DNA of 64,000 nt, taken from the NCBI RefSeq assembly GCF_013149275.1, contig NZ_JABGNA010000002.1, positions 62,001 to 126,000 of the forward strand, written 5' to 3'. Numbering within the stretch: position 1 is the first letter of the stretch; each line of letters starts with the position of its first letter. Origin of the DNA: Mucilaginibacter sp. SG564. Lineage in GTDB: Bacteria > Bacteroidota > Bacteroidia > Sphingobacteriales > Sphingobacteriaceae. Of the stretch, positions 45,256 to 54,205 are shown in pieces. Position numbers and translations under genes: made by a program. The notes below the pieces were generated by a model, which was not told where the DNA came from, ran no database searches, and saw only the letters and a list, made by a program, of their open reading frames with translations.

Positions 45256-46239
45256 ATGAGAGAAATACAGTTCAGAGAAGCGCTAAGAGAGGCCATGGTC
45301 GAAGAAATGCGCAACGACGATAAAATATACCTGATGGGTGAAGAGGTTGCCGAATATAATGGTGCCTACAAAGTAAGCCAAGGTATGCTGGATGAATTTG
45401 GTGCCAAACGCGTTATTGATACGCCCATCTCTGAATTAGGCTTTGCCGGTATCGGCATTGGCTCTGCCATGAATGGATTGCGCCCTGTTATCGAGTTCAT
45501 GACCTTTAACTTTTCGTTAGTGGCTATCGATCAGATCATCAATGGTGCAGCTAAGATCATGTCAATGAGCGGTGGCCAGTTCTCGGTTCCTATCGTTTTC
45601 CGCGGCCCAACCGGTAACGCGGGTATGCTAAGCTCACAACACAGTCAGTGTTTTGAAAACTGGTATGCCAACTGTCCTGGTTTAAAAGTGGTAGTGCCAT
45701 CAAACCCTTACGATGCTAAAGGTTTATTAAAATCAGCTATCCTTGATCCGGATCCTGTTATTTTCATGGAATCTGAATTAATGTATGGCGATAAGGGCGA
45801 GGTTCCTGAAGAAACTTATTATATACCTCTGGGTAAAGCAAAAGTAGTTAAAGAAGGTTCTGACGTTACCTTAGTAGGCTTTGGCAAGATCATGAAAGTG
45901 GTTATTGCAGCTGCTGCCGAACTGGAAAAAGAAGGTATCCATGCAGAAGTAATCGATCTGCGTACTGTACGCCCTATCGATTATGCTACTGTGATTGAAT
46001 CGGTTAAAAAAACAAACCGTTTAGTTATCATCGAAGAAAGCTGGCCTTTAGGTTCAATCGCTACTGAGGTTGCCTTCAAAGTACAAAAAGACGCGTTTGA
46101 TTACCTTGATGCTCCTATATTACGCATCATGGGCGGCGACGTTCCCCTGCCTTATGCACCAACCCTGATCCAGGAATACCTGCCAAATCCGGAGCGTGTT
46201 ATTAAAGCGGTTAAAGAAGTAATGTATGTTGCTAAATAG
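45256..46239 (+). CDS. pdhB: Pyruvate dehydrogenase E1 component, beta subunit
   Basis: The product (327 aa) is the beta subunit of the heterotetrameric E1 decarboxylase, which uses thiamine diphosphate to feed pyruvate into acetyl-CoA. The start MREIQFREALREAMVEEM and the motifs LMGEEVAEYNGAYK, RGPTGNAGMLSSQHSQ and EESWPLGSI are typical. The ATG at 45256 is preferred to an upstream in-frame codon at 45220, which falls in the promoter. The alpha subunit is not in the window. A strong terminator follows. Confidence 0.95.
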   Translation: MREIQFREALREAMVEEMRNDDKIYLMGEEVAEYNGAYKVSQGMLDEFGAKRVIDTPISELGFAGIGIGSAMNGLRPVIEFMTFNFSLVAIDQIINGAAKIMSMSGGQFSVPIVFRGPTGNAGMLSSQHSQCFENWYANCPGLKVVVPSNPYDAKGLLKSAILDPDPVIFMESELMYGDKGEVPEETYYIPLGKAKVVKEGSDVTLVGFGKIMKVVIAAAAELEKEGIHAEVIDLRTVRPIDYATVIESVKKTNRLVIIEESWPLGSIATEVAFKVQKDAFDYLDAPILRIMGGDVPLPYAPTLIQEYLPNPERVIKAVKEVMYVAK

Positions 46240-46260
46240 TAACAGTATACCATATTGTAA

Positions 46261-46291
46261 AAAGCCTGCTACAAGTAGCAGGCTTTTTTAT
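46261..46291 (+). terminator. pdhB terminator
   Basis: A perfect 12-bp stem (AAAGCCTGCTAC / GTAGCAGGCTTT) with a 2-nt loop ends in TTTTTT. Confidence 0.88.
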
Positions 46292-46350
46292 TGGCCCATA
46301 ATTTAAAAGACAAGTAAGCGTAATCTTAAAAAAAAACAGGTCATTTTATT

Positions 46351-46383
46351 AAAAAAGTGGGTTTACATGGTTTACACTTTTTA
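46351..46383. repeat. GTGGGTTTACA repeat, inverted copy of 38828-38860
   Basis: The sequence AAAAAAGTGGGTTTACATGG is followed by TTTACACTTTTTAC. It lies 57 nt upstream of the palindromic version at 46440. Confidence 0.7.
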
Positions 46384-46439
46384 CGGTTTACATTAATTTA
46401 TCTAATTGATTACCAGTAAATTAATTTTATTTTACTATA

Positions 46440-46471
46440 AAAAAGTGGGTTTACATGTAAACCCACTTTTT
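46440..46471. repeat. Perfect 32-bp GTGGGTTTACA palindrome
   Basis: The half-site AAAAAGTGGGTTTACA is followed directly by its exact reverse complement. With TTT at its end it could fold as a hairpin, or bind a dimeric protein. The rest of the gap to 46714 shows only a short stem (AGCTTTCAGCT, near 46530) and no gene. Confidence 0.75.
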
Positions 46472-46714
46472 GGTTAAATTTAAGCCAGCTAACGCTACCG
46501 CTGACTTCCAGCCCGTAGTTCTCATGGCTCAGCTTTCAGCTGATGACGTAAGCTGAAAACTTAGCGCATATCACCCACGCGATACGCTACGCTAATCTCG
46601 CGGGAACAAAACCACTGGGTCTGTCATGTCTCCTAACAATAAATTTACCATCATTTTACCATCAGGCAGGACTGATATTATTTAATTACTTATTTTAGCT
46701 AATAAATCATCGGT

Positions 46715-47218
46715 ATGCAATACTTAAATCCTAAAACATTAAAGTCAATATTTCTAATAGCCATAGCTTTTATTATTTGTAATAGCGCCTACGCGCAAAC
46801 GCCAGCGACTGCAACCAGCGCCCCCAAAACGCCTGCCGCCACTGTTACCGGCGCGACTGCTTACATCGACAAATTCTTTAAAACTTATGAAAAAGATGGC
46901 ACTTCACGAGCCATCATCAACATTTTTAAAACCAATCCTTTGGTTGATTCGACCAGCCTGAGGGGTTTGATCGCTAAAATTGATACCACCCGCGCTTTGA
47001 TCGGCCTGTATATTGGTAAAGAACTTATTGTTCAGCGGAAGGCATCAAACAGCCTGGTTTTGTACAGCTACCTGGTAAAACACCAGAATCAGCCGGTACG
47101 TTTTACTTTTATGTTTTACAAACCAAAAAACGACTGGGTAATATACCGCCTGTATTTTGACGACCAGGTTGATAATGAACTGGAAGAATCGGCCAAGATA
47201 AACGGAAAGACACAATAG
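46715..47218 (+). CDS. Exported protein of unknown function
   Basis: The 167-residue protein has a signal peptide ending near residue 27 (NSAYAQ), then a low-complexity Ala/Thr/Pro stretch (about 28-45), and a small alpha/beta domain. The domain contains KTNPLVDSTSLRGLIAKID and repeated beta strands ending in YRLYFDDQVDNELEESAK. No known motif was found. It converges on the DtxR-family gene across a terminator. Confidence 0.75.
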   Translation: MQYLNPKTLKSIFLIAIAFIICNSAYAQTPATATSAPKTPAATVTGATAYIDKFFKTYEKDGTSRAIINIFKTNPLVDSTSLRGLIAKIDTTRALIGLYIGKELIVQRKASNSLVLYSYLVKHQNQPVRFTFMFYKPKNDWVIYRLYFDDQVDNELEESAKINGKTQ

Positions 47219-47238
47219 CTAGCTTAAAGCAGAAAGCA

Positions 47239-47271
47239 AAAGGCCCAAAGCTCTGTTTTGGGCCTTTCTAT
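47239..47271. terminator. Bidirectional terminator between convergent genes
   Basis: AAAGGCCCAAA and TTTGGGCCTTT make a perfect 11-bp stem with a 7-nt loop. It can serve both the plus-strand gene and the minus-strand regulator. Confidence 0.7.
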
Positions 47272-47317
47272 TATTTGTTATATTGCTTTAAGCTTTGCGC
47301 CTTGGGCTTTCAGTGCC

Positions 47318-47971
47318 TCAGTCCACCAGAATATTTTCGCCAAACTTTTGTGACACAGTGGTATTTTCTTTACCGTTGATAGTGATCACCAGCGAATTAT
47401 CATACGAAATTTTTTCCAACAGTTTGATGCTGGTACCTATCCCAATATCCAACTTTTGCAGGTACTGCAAAAACGAGCTGCTGGTATCTTTTACGGCGGC
47501 CACCCGGCAGGTATCTCCCGTTTTCAAGTCGGCTAAGGTTACCGAATAGGGTTTGGGGATTTTACCGTTTGCTTTGGGGATAGGGTCGCCATGTGGATCG
47601 TACTCAGGGAAACCCAAAAATTTATCCAGCCTGTCGGCCAGCGTAGCATCACTGATGTGTTCCAGCTCTTCGGCAATATCATGGATCTCGTCCCAATGAT
47701 ACCCTAATTTTTCCAGCAAAAACACTTCCCAAAGCCGGTGACGGCGAACGATCAATACAGCGTCTTTTAAACCAACCGGAGTTAGTTTTACGCCTTTTTT
47801 CTTATCGTACTCTATCAATTGCTTCTCGGTAAGCTTGCGGATCATATCCACTACCGATGCAGGGTTGTTCTTCAACGACTCGGCAATGGCCGTAGGTGTT
47901 ATCTTAAAATTAGGTTGCTGACTAAGCCGGTAAATTGATTTTAGGTAATTCTCTTCTGATAATGTGTACAT
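47318..47971 (-). CDS. DtxR-family metal-dependent repressor (MntR-like)
   Basis: The 217-residue regulator has an N-terminal winged helix (SEENYLKSIYRLSQQPNFKI to VDMIRKLTEKQLIEYDKKKG) and a metal-binding dimerisation domain. Ligand candidates there are in RRHRLWEVFL, EELEHISD and the Asp/His-rich FPEYDPHGDPIP. A C-terminal FeoA/SH3-like domain (about 145-217) follows. This resembles MntR/IdeR-like repressors sensing Mn or Fe. It is divergent from a TonB receptor with a palindromic operator between them. Confidence 0.92.
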   Translation of the reverse strand: MYTLSEENYLKSIYRLSQQPNFKITPTAIAESLKNNPASVVDMIRKLTEKQLIEYDKKKGVKLTPVGLKDAVLIVRRHRLWEVFLLEKLGYHWDEIHDIAEELEHISDATLADRLDKFLGFPEYDPHGDPIPKANGKIPKPYSVTLADLKTGDTCRVAAVKDTSSSFLQYLQKLDIGIGTSIKLLEKISYDNSLVITINGKENTTVSQKFGENILVD

Positions 47972-47990
47972 CCACCTTTATGATTACACA

Positions 47991-47998
47991 CAAACATA
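47991..47998 (-). promoter_or_regulatory. -7 element of the DtxR-family gene
   Basis: The minus strand reads TATGTTTG, a perfect TAnnTTTG. Its -33 position, 19 nt away, falls inside the operator at 48015-48048. Confidence 0.55.
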
Positions 47999-48014
47999 AA
48001 AAAACATAACGTTA

Positions 48015-48048
48015 ATACATAAAATTAGTCTTAACTAATTTTATGTAT
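48015..48048. promoter_or_regulatory. Operator between the DtxR-family gene and the TonB receptor gene
   Basis: Two perfect 15-bp arms (left arm ATACATAAAATTAGT) flank the spacer CTTA. The central TTAGTCTTAACTAA resembles the TTAG...CTAA core of DtxR boxes. The site touches the -33 regions of both divergent promoters; the receptor promoter has TATGTTTG at 48071-48078. Confidence 0.75.
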
Positions 48049-48070
48049 TTTATCAATCAAATAATTTAAA

Positions 48071-48078
48071 TATGTTTG
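48071..48078 (+). promoter_or_regulatory. -7 element of the TonB receptor gene
   Basis: TATGTTTG matches TAnnTTTG; TTTT lies 19 nt upstream at the edge of the operator. Transcription would begin near 48085. Confidence 0.55.
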
Positions 48079-48094
48079 CATAAATTTAAATTAT

Positions 48095-50560
48095 ATGCGA
48101 ACACTATTTTTACTTTTTATATTATTCACAACTAATCAACTTTTTGCGCAAAACGGTGTGCTAAAGGGTCATGTTACCGCCAATAATGAGCCCCTATCCT
48201 ACGCTTCGGTAAATATTCAAGGGCTTGGTAAAGGCGTAAGTACCAACACCAAGGGCTATTTCGAGATTAAAAACATCCCACCGGGTACTTATGGCATCAC
48301 CATTACCAGCATAGGTTATGAGGCCGAAACGCTCAGCATCACCATTAGCAATAATGAACCTGCGGTAAGAAATGTAAGCCTGAAAGAAAAGCCATCCAAA
48401 CTCAATGAAGTGGTGGTAACCGGGGTATCACGGGCAACACAGCTGCGCAGCAACCCGGTACCTATTGCCGTAATGAGCAAAAAAGAGATCGAACAACATG
48501 TAAACAACAATATCATCGATGCCATTATCAAGGGCGTACCCGGAGTAAGCGCGGTTACCACCGGCCCCAATATCTCCAAACCTTTTATACGCGGACTGGG
48601 CTATAACCGGGTTTTAACCTTGTACGATGGTATACGCCAGGAAGGGCAGCAATGGGGCGACGAACACGGCATCGAGATAGATCAATATGGTATTGGTCGT
48701 GCCGAGGTGGTAAAAGGCCCTGCCAGTTTAACCTATGGCTCAGATGCCCTGGCAGGCGTGATCAACCTGATCCCATACATCCCCAACGGCGACGATGGCA
48801 AGCTCAATGGCGATTTCATAACCGATTACCATACCAACAACGGCATGATCGGTACGTCGTTAGGATTATCTTATAAAAAGAATAACTGGAAATACGCCTT
48901 CCGTGCTACGGCCAAAACAGCCCATGATTATCAGAACAAGATCGACGGCTTTGTGTATAACACCGGTTTCCGTGAATTTAACCTGTCGGGCATCGCCCGG
49001 GTTGATAAATCATGGGGCTACTCCCAAATTGGTGCTATACTTTATGATAACCGCCAGGAGATCCCCGATGGCAGCCGCGATTCGCTCAGCCGGCGTTTTA
49101 CCAAACAAATTTATGAAGCCGGGAACGACGATATCAAAAACCGCCCTATAGTCTCCAATGATGAATTGCGGTCTTATTCCATTACCCCTTTACACCAGCG
49201 TATACAGCATTACCGGGTATACAACACCAACTCTTTTAAAACCGGCGAGGGCAGCATCAATACCTCGCTGGGCTTTCAGCAAAGCATTCGCCGGGAATAT
49301 AATCACCCTACCGTTCCCGAGCAGGCGGGGCTATATGTGGTACTGAATACCATTAATTATGATGTACGGTACAACCTTCCATCTTTTGGGGGTGTGGAAA
49401 CCACCACGGGCATCAATGGCATGTATCAAAGCAACCGCAGTAAAGCCGCTACGGATTTCCCGATACCCGATTATAACTTATTTGATGCCGGTGGCTTCCT
49501 GTTCGCCAAGAAAAGTTTTGGTCGTGTTGATATCTCCGGTGGCCTACGGTACGATACCCGGCACGTTACCTGGAATAATTTTTATGTGGGCACAGATGCG
49601 CAAACTGGCTTTGGTAAGCAGGCACATTTACCCGATACCGCAGGCGCTAGTCTGCAATTCCCGGCTTTTAAACATAATTACCGGGGTTTTTCAGGCAGTT
49701 TAGGTCTTACCTATAATATCAGCGACCGTCTGTTGCTCAAAGCCAATATTGCTCGGGGCTACCGTGCGCCAAACATCACCGAAATTGGCTCAAACGGGCT
49801 TGATCCGGGTGCGCACATTGTTTACCTGGGCAACCGCGGCTTTAACCCCGAATTTAGCCTGCAGCAGGATCTTGGCTTTATTGCTTACCTGCCCGATATG
49901 GATATCATTGCAGAAGTATTCAACAATAACATCAACAATTATATTTACCAAGCCAAATTGAACGATGCCAATGGTAACCCGGTTATTATTGTGCCCGGCA
50001 ACAGCACCTATCAATACCAGCAATCAAAAGCCCGCTTATATGGAGCCGAACTGACACTGAACTTGCACCCGCGAAGCATCAAATGGCTGGCGCTGGACAA
50101 TAGCCTGTCCTACGTAAACGGCATCAACAAAAACCAGCCATTGATAGATAAATATGGCGAAGCCGCAAAGTATCTTCCTTTTATACCGCCGCTGCATATA
50201 CGGTCGGCGTTGCGGGCTACCTTACCCGGAACATACGGTGTATTAACCAAACTAAATGCCCGTATTGAGGCCGATGCCTATGCTGATCAGAACCATTTTT
50301 ATGCGCTGGATAATACCGAAACTTTTACCAAAGGATACACTCTGTTTAACGCAGGGCTGGGCTTCACCATTAAAGCCGAAAAGGCAAAATCGTCCTTTTA
50401 CGAATTTTTTATACAGGGCGATAATTTATTTGACACCGCTTACCAGGCCAATTTGAACCGGCTAAAGTATTTTGAATATTACCAGGCATCGCCCAACGGG
50501 CATATGGGTATTTACAATATGGGGCGAAACTTGAGCTTTAAGGTTATCCTGCATTTTTAG
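48095..50560 (+). CDS. TonB-dependent outer-membrane receptor
   Basis: The 821-residue receptor has a signal peptide (to about residue 19, LFAQ). A carboxypeptidase-regulatory-like domain follows (about 20-105, with GHVTANNEPLSYASVNIQG), then a plug domain (about 115-220, with IRGLGYNRVLTLYDG and VVKGPASLTYGSDALAGVIN) and a 22-strand barrel. It ends in an aromatic strand (LSFKVILHF). It should import a metal complex using TonB energy. Position beside the DtxR-family regulator and operator suggests iron, manganese or a chelate; the ligand is not evident from sequence. Confidence 0.94.
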   Translation: MRTLFLLFILFTTNQLFAQNGVLKGHVTANNEPLSYASVNIQGLGKGVSTNTKGYFEIKNIPPGTYGITITSIGYEAETLSITISNNEPAVRNVSLKEKPSKLNEVVVTGVSRATQLRSNPVPIAVMSKKEIEQHVNNNIIDAIIKGVPGVSAVTTGPNISKPFIRGLGYNRVLTLYDGIRQEGQQWGDEHGIEIDQYGIGRAEVVKGPASLTYGSDALAGVINLIPYIPNGDDGKLNGDFITDYHTNNGMIGTSLGLSYKKNNWKYAFRATAKTAHDYQNKIDGFVYNTGFREFNLSGIARVDKSWGYSQIGAILYDNRQEIPDGSRDSLSRRFTKQIYEAGNDDIKNRPIVSNDELRSYSITPLHQRIQHYRVYNTNSFKTGEGSINTSLGFQQSIRREYNHPTVPEQAGLYVVLNTINYDVRYNLPSFGGVETTTGINGMYQSNRSKAATDFPIPDYNLFDAGGFLFAKKSFGRVDISGGLRYDTRHVTWNNFYVGTDAQTGFGKQAHLPDTAGASLQFPAFKHNYRGFSGSLGLTYNISDRLLLKANIARGYRAPNITEIGSNGLDPGAHIVYLGNRGFNPEFSLQQDLGFIAYLPDMDIIAEVFNNNINNYIYQAKLNDANGNPVIIVPGNSTYQYQQSKARLYGAELTLNLHPRSIKWLALDNSLSYVNGINKNQPLIDKYGEAAKYLPFIPPLHIRSALRATLPGTYGVLTKLNARIEADAYADQNHFYALDNTETFTKGYTLFNAGLGFTIKAEKAKSSFYEFFIQGDNLFDTAYQANLNRLKYFEYYQASPNGHMGIYNMGRNLSFKVILHF

Positions 50561-50577
50561 TATCATGGGAGTAGGCT

Positions 50578-50622
50578 ATAATAGAAACGGACTTCCCTTA
50601 AAAGGAAGTCCGTTTCTATTAT
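50578..50622. terminator. Strong bidirectional terminator
   Basis: A perfect 19-bp stem (arm ATAATAGAAACGGACTTCC) has a 7-nt loop. It serves convergent genes ending at 50560 and 50640. Confidence 0.85.
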
Positions 50623-50639
50623 ATATTGAATATGATGGA

Positions 50640-51251
50640 TTAGTGATGACCGTGACCGCCACCATGGTTGCCATGATCGCCGCCGTGGTTTCCGTGATCG
50701 CCTCCGTGATTTCCATGGCCGCCACCCCAGTTACCATTTCCGTGACCACGACCTCCGCCCCAATTACCACCCCGGTTACCCCAATGGTTACCGTTATTAT
50801 AGTGCGGGCGAACATAGGCCGTTCTGCGTGCATAATTACCACGCCAGTAGTTGGCATAATGTGCGTCGCGACTGTTGCGGATGATCACCTGATCATGACG
50901 GCCACGATAGCCAGCATAATGATCTCTGTAATAGCCATGCCTTAACCATGGGTTACGGTCGTTGATCACTACTTTATAACCATTATATAAGTTATAGTGG
51001 CGATAACGTACCGGCAAATAAGCGCGGTGTACCCATACATTGTTATCAAAATATACATACTGATGTGTAGGTACATCGTAATAGGTATCAATATCGGGCA
51101 TGTAATAATAGTTGGCATAATCATACCCTACAGGGCCCCAGGCCGGCTGACTGCCAATGTTTACGCCTAAACTTACACTAACCTGGGCGCTGGCTGTTTT
51201 AACGGCAAAGCAGCTTACAAGTAATACTGCTGATAAAATGAGCTTTTTCAT
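50640..51251 (-). CDS. Secreted protein with Gly/His-rich tail
   Basis: The 203-residue protein has a signal peptide (to about 22, TASAQ). A central part rich in Tyr, His and Arg (DYANYYYMPDIDTYYD and RNPWLRHGYYRDHY) follows. A tail of about 45 residues is made only of Gly, His, Asn, Asp, Arg and Trp, with repeated HGNHGGDHGNHGG. The tail is a plausible metal-binding region; the function is unknown. A paralogue (51478-51984) lies next to it with a shorter tail, so this is a local duplication. Confidence 0.78.
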   Translation of the reverse strand: MKKLILSAVLLVSCFAVKTASAQVSVSLGVNIGSQPAWGPVGYDYANYYYMPDIDTYYDVPTHQYVYFDNNVWVHRAYLPVRYRHYNLYNGYKVVINDRNPWLRHGYYRDHYAGYRGRHDQVIIRNSRDAHYANYWRGNYARRTAYVRPHYNNGNHWGNRGGNWGGGRGHGNGNWGGGHGNHGGDHGNHGGDHGNHGGGHGHH

Positions 51252-51420
51252 TATAGATCTTTTAAGTGTTGATAAGGATCATGGTAAAAATCATTTAACT
51301 GAATTAGCAGGCCATGATCACCTAATTTATAACGTTGTTTGAATGTATGACATTATTTATCGCAAAAAGTTTAAATTATATTGCCGGCAGGTATATACAC
51401 CTTATGGAGGTAACACCACA

Positions 51421-51457
51421 AAAAACGAGCCTGCTGATAAGAACAGACCCGTTTTTG
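51421..51457 (-). terminator. Terminator of the 51478 gene
   Basis: AAAAACGAGCCTG pairs with CAGACCCGTTTTT at 11 of 13 positions. The minus strand continues into a run ending in TTTTT. Confidence 0.55.
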
Positions 51458-51477
51458 TATATAAAATTTAATAAAAA

Positions 51478-51984
51478 TTAGTTCCTGTGCCCGTCGCCAC
51501 GGTGGTCGCGATGATCATCATCACGATTGTCGCGTACAGTTCTATGCACCACCACCTTACGGCTATTTCCGCGCTCACCTCTCCAGTGGTTAGTGTATTC
51601 AACCTCTTTACTGTCGCGGATAATGGTTTGATCATGACGGCCTCTGTAGCTTATATATTTCTTCCTGATCACATCATTATGAACCCATGGAGTAGGCTGA
51701 TTTACCACTACCTTATAGCTATGATAAACATCATAATTGCCAAAGCGTGCTGGCAAAGCGGCACCATGCACCCATACATTATTATTCAGGTAAACGTACT
51801 GATGAGCGTTGATATCGTAATAAGAGTCGACATCGGGCAGGTAATAATAATCGGCATGGTCATAACCTGTAGGGCCCCATTCGGGCTGGCTGCCAATATT
51901 TATATTTAAACTTATTTGAGCGCTGGCTATTTTTACTGATAAACAGCTTAGCAATATAGCCGCTGTTAAAATGATCTTTTTCAT
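51478..51984 (-). CDS. Secreted paralogue of the Gly/His-rich protein
   Basis: The product (168 aa) shares the layout of its neighbour: signal peptide (IASAQ), LNINIGSQPEWGPTGYDHADYYY, the DVDSYYDINAHQYVY block, and a basic His/Asp tail (NRDDDHRDHRGDGHRN). The start is the ATG at 51984 (MKKIILTAA); an upstream in-frame codon at 52044 would precede a normal signal peptide by 20 residues. Function is unknown. Confidence 0.8.
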   Translation of the reverse strand: MKKIILTAAILLSCLSVKIASAQISLNINIGSQPEWGPTGYDHADYYYLPDVDSYYDINAHQYVYLNNNVWVHGAALPARFGNYDVYHSYKVVVNQPTPWVHNDVIRKKYISYRGRHDQTIIRDSKEVEYTNHWRGERGNSRKVVVHRTVRDNRDDDHRDHRGDGHRN

Positions 51985-52105
51985 TGTTTTTCGTGTTGTT
52001 TGTATGTATGACAACAAGCTTAAACAAAAGTTTAGCCAGTACACTGTACCACGTAGTAACTAATCAGTTACAAACACACAACAAATTGACAAACAATAAA
52101 TTAGC

Positions 52106-53860
52106 TTACTGATCGTCGTCAGTATCCTTATCGGCGGCCTTTTTCCCGGCCATAGCCAGCACGGGTTTTCCGATCACTTTGTAGTTACCCTCGCCTTTTA
52201 GTATCGATGCGATCTGAGCCTTGTCCTGCATGGTTTTTACCGCCTGGGCCAGCTCTTTATCGTATTTAAAATTAGTTTCGTAACGGCCGCGCTCAAAATA
52301 ATAGCGGGATGCTATTTCATTTTCCAGCACTTGTTTTATTTCAACTTTGTGCTGCTGCAGATCGTTCTTTTTGCTGGTTAACAGCTTTGATTTTAAAATA
52401 TCGTACTCCCCCTGGATATCGTTAAACTGCTTTTCCTTGGTGGCTTCGGTTTTTAAACTGGCCAGCACCTTTTCGGCAGTGGTGGTATAGCTGTAATTTT
52501 TATCGGCCAGGTATTTTACAAAATCGCTGTAATCAGCATCCGATAAGGCAAATTCTTTAGGTTCGGCTATTTTAGGGTGTGCGTCTCGGTAAACGGTAGC
52601 ATAGTCAAATATCAGCAATTTACCTACCAGGGCCTGGGTTACATTGGCAAATTTTTCCTGCTTGATAAAAATATCCGGGTAAATGCCGCTACCATCAAAA
52701 ACCGAGCGGCCATTTTTTGTTTTAAACTCATGTATCAGCGAGTCGGCTACTTTTACCACGCTGCCGTCATCTTTACGATGGGTATAATCAAGCGCCTGTA
52801 TACAACGCCCCGATGGCACATAATATTTGGCAATGGTAATTTTAACCAGGCTGTTATAAGGCAGATTAAACGTTTGCTGCACCAGGCCTTTGCCATAACT
52901 GCGTTGGCCGATAATAATAGCCCTGTCAAGATCTTGCAGAGAGCCCGCCACAATCTCCGAGGCTGATGCCGAATGACTATTTACCAATACCACCAAAGGC
53001 AAATTGGGTTCTAATGGCGTATTTACTGTGCTATAGGTAAAGTTCTTATCCTTGATTTTCCCTTTTTGCGAAACCACCTCTACATCTTTCTGTACAAACA
53101 GGTTCACTATCTTTACCGCTTCCTGCAATATGCCGCCGCCATTTGAGCGCAAATCCAGTATGATACCGTTAGGGTTACTCTTTTTTAGTGTTACAAGCGC
53201 GTTGGTTACCTCGGCGGCAGAGTTTTCCAGGAACTTATCCAGCTTAATGTAACCCATGTTGCCGTCAACCATACCGAAGTAGGATACATTGGGCTGTTTG
53301 ATCTCATCCCGGATGAGGTTCTTTTCAAAGGGCTGCGGCGTATTATCGCGCTTGATTAATAATTTTATAGGAGCCCCTTTAGATCCTTTGAGCAATTGGC
53401 TTACCTGGTCGTTATTTTTCCCTGTAAGATCAATGTCATTTATTTTCAATATTTGGTCGCCGGGACGAATATCGGCCTTCTGGGCCGGGAAACCGGCAAA
53501 AACATCAGATACAAACACCTTCCCATTACGTGCAAAAATGCTGGAACCGATGCCTCCGTACTGGGTGCTTACATAGTGTAGCTTATAGTCTTCAATTTCC
53601 GATTCGGGAACAAATTCGGTGTAGGGGTCGAGCCCATCGAGCATAGCATCGACACCGGTTTTTACCATTTTGGCCGAATTGATATTATCTACATAATTGA
53701 TATTCACCTCTTTATATACCGAGGCAAAAACATCCAGGTTTTTGGAAATCTGGAACAGGTCGTCATTAAAAGCCAGCCCACCGCCTGCCAGCAATGCTAT
53801 ACCGGCAAATAAACCTATCTTTTTGTACCTTTTATTGATCGCCATACCCTGTTTCGTCAT
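52106..53860 (-). CDS. S41-family C-terminal processing peptidase
   Basis: The 584-residue protease has an N-terminal signal/anchor (KIGLFAGIALLAGGGLAF, about 13-30). A PDZ domain follows (about 90-175, with QYGGIGSSIFA and PGDQILKINDIDL). The tail-specific protease core has LDLRSNGGGILQEAV, catalytic Ser in NSHSASASEIVAG, and catalytic Lys in RSYGKGLVQ. It acts in the periplasm on misfolded or tagged proteins. The start may be ATG at 53860 or the inner ATG at 53845. It ends with a charged tail. Confidence 0.93.
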   Translation of the reverse strand: MTKQGMAINKRYKKIGLFAGIALLAGGGLAFNDDLFQISKNLDVFASVYKEVNINYVDNINSAKMVKTGVDAMLDGLDPYTEFVPESEIEDYKLHYVSTQYGGIGSSIFARNGKVFVSDVFAGFPAQKADIRPGDQILKINDIDLTGKNNDQVSQLLKGSKGAPIKLLIKRDNTPQPFEKNLIRDEIKQPNVSYFGMVDGNMGYIKLDKFLENSAAEVTNALVTLKKSNPNGIILDLRSNGGGILQEAVKIVNLFVQKDVEVVSQKGKIKDKNFTYSTVNTPLEPNLPLVVLVNSHSASASEIVAGSLQDLDRAIIIGQRSYGKGLVQQTFNLPYNSLVKITIAKYYVPSGRCIQALDYTHRKDDGSVVKVADSLIHEFKTKNGRSVFDGSGIYPDIFIKQEKFANVTQALVGKLLIFDYATVYRDAHPKIAEPKEFALSDADYSDFVKYLADKNYSYTTTAEKVLASLKTEATKEKQFNDIQGEYDILKSKLLTSKKNDLQQHKVEIKQVLENEIASRYYFERGRYETNFKYDKELAQAVKTMQDKAQIASILKGEGNYKVIGKPVLAMAGKKAADKDTDDDQ

Positions 53861-53913
53861 TAAGCCTATAAAAATACAAAAAAGCTTATTGTTTTTTACA
53901 AACCGGGCCTTAT

Positions 53914-54129
53914 TTACAATCGGTTATTGTCAATATTTACCAAAGCTTTCTTTAAAGTGAACACTACATACTTACGGTCGCGGTTCACCAGGTCCATTAA
54001 TCTGGTTATCAGGCTTTCTTCCTGACCCTCTGCGTATTGCAATTGCTCGTCGGTAAGGTGGTTATATTTGCGTTGTACCTTTATTTTGATGCGCTCCCAA
54101 TCTTTGTTGGTGATACTGATCTCAGCCAT
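53914..54129 (-). CDS. Small CsbD-like protein
   Basis: The 71-residue protein resembles the CsbD stress-protein family (about 60-70 aa). Trp11 is followed by KIKVQRKYNHLTDEQLQYAE and GQEESLITRLMD, matching the family pattern of W..LKGKVKEKWG.LTDDDL...G. Unlike CsbD it lacks the second half tryptophan or proline motif I would expect, so homology is likely but unproven. It is transcribed away from the AT-rich element copy 2. Confidence 0.75.
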   Translation of the reverse strand: MAEISITNKDWERIKIKVQRKYNHLTDEQLQYAEGQEESLITRLMDLVNRDRKYVVFTLKKALVNIDNNRL

Positions 54130-54145
54130 GATTAATTATTTTCAG

Positions 54146-54174
54146 CAAAAATATAAAAAATACACGGCAGCAAA
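54146..54174 (-). promoter_or_regulatory. Candidate promoter of the CsbD-like gene
   Basis: The minus strand has TTTG (54174-54171) and TATTTTTG (54153-54146), a perfect -7 element, but the spacer is 17 nt, shorter than usual. Confidence 0.4.
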
Positions 54175-54205
54175 ATTAAAATGTCAGCCGCCTACAGGTT
54201 GCTGC

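Noticed and set aside
46440..46471. GTGGGTTTACA repeats as a CRISPR array
   Set aside because: Only two units are close together, the spacing has no spacer-like regularity, and no cas genes are present.
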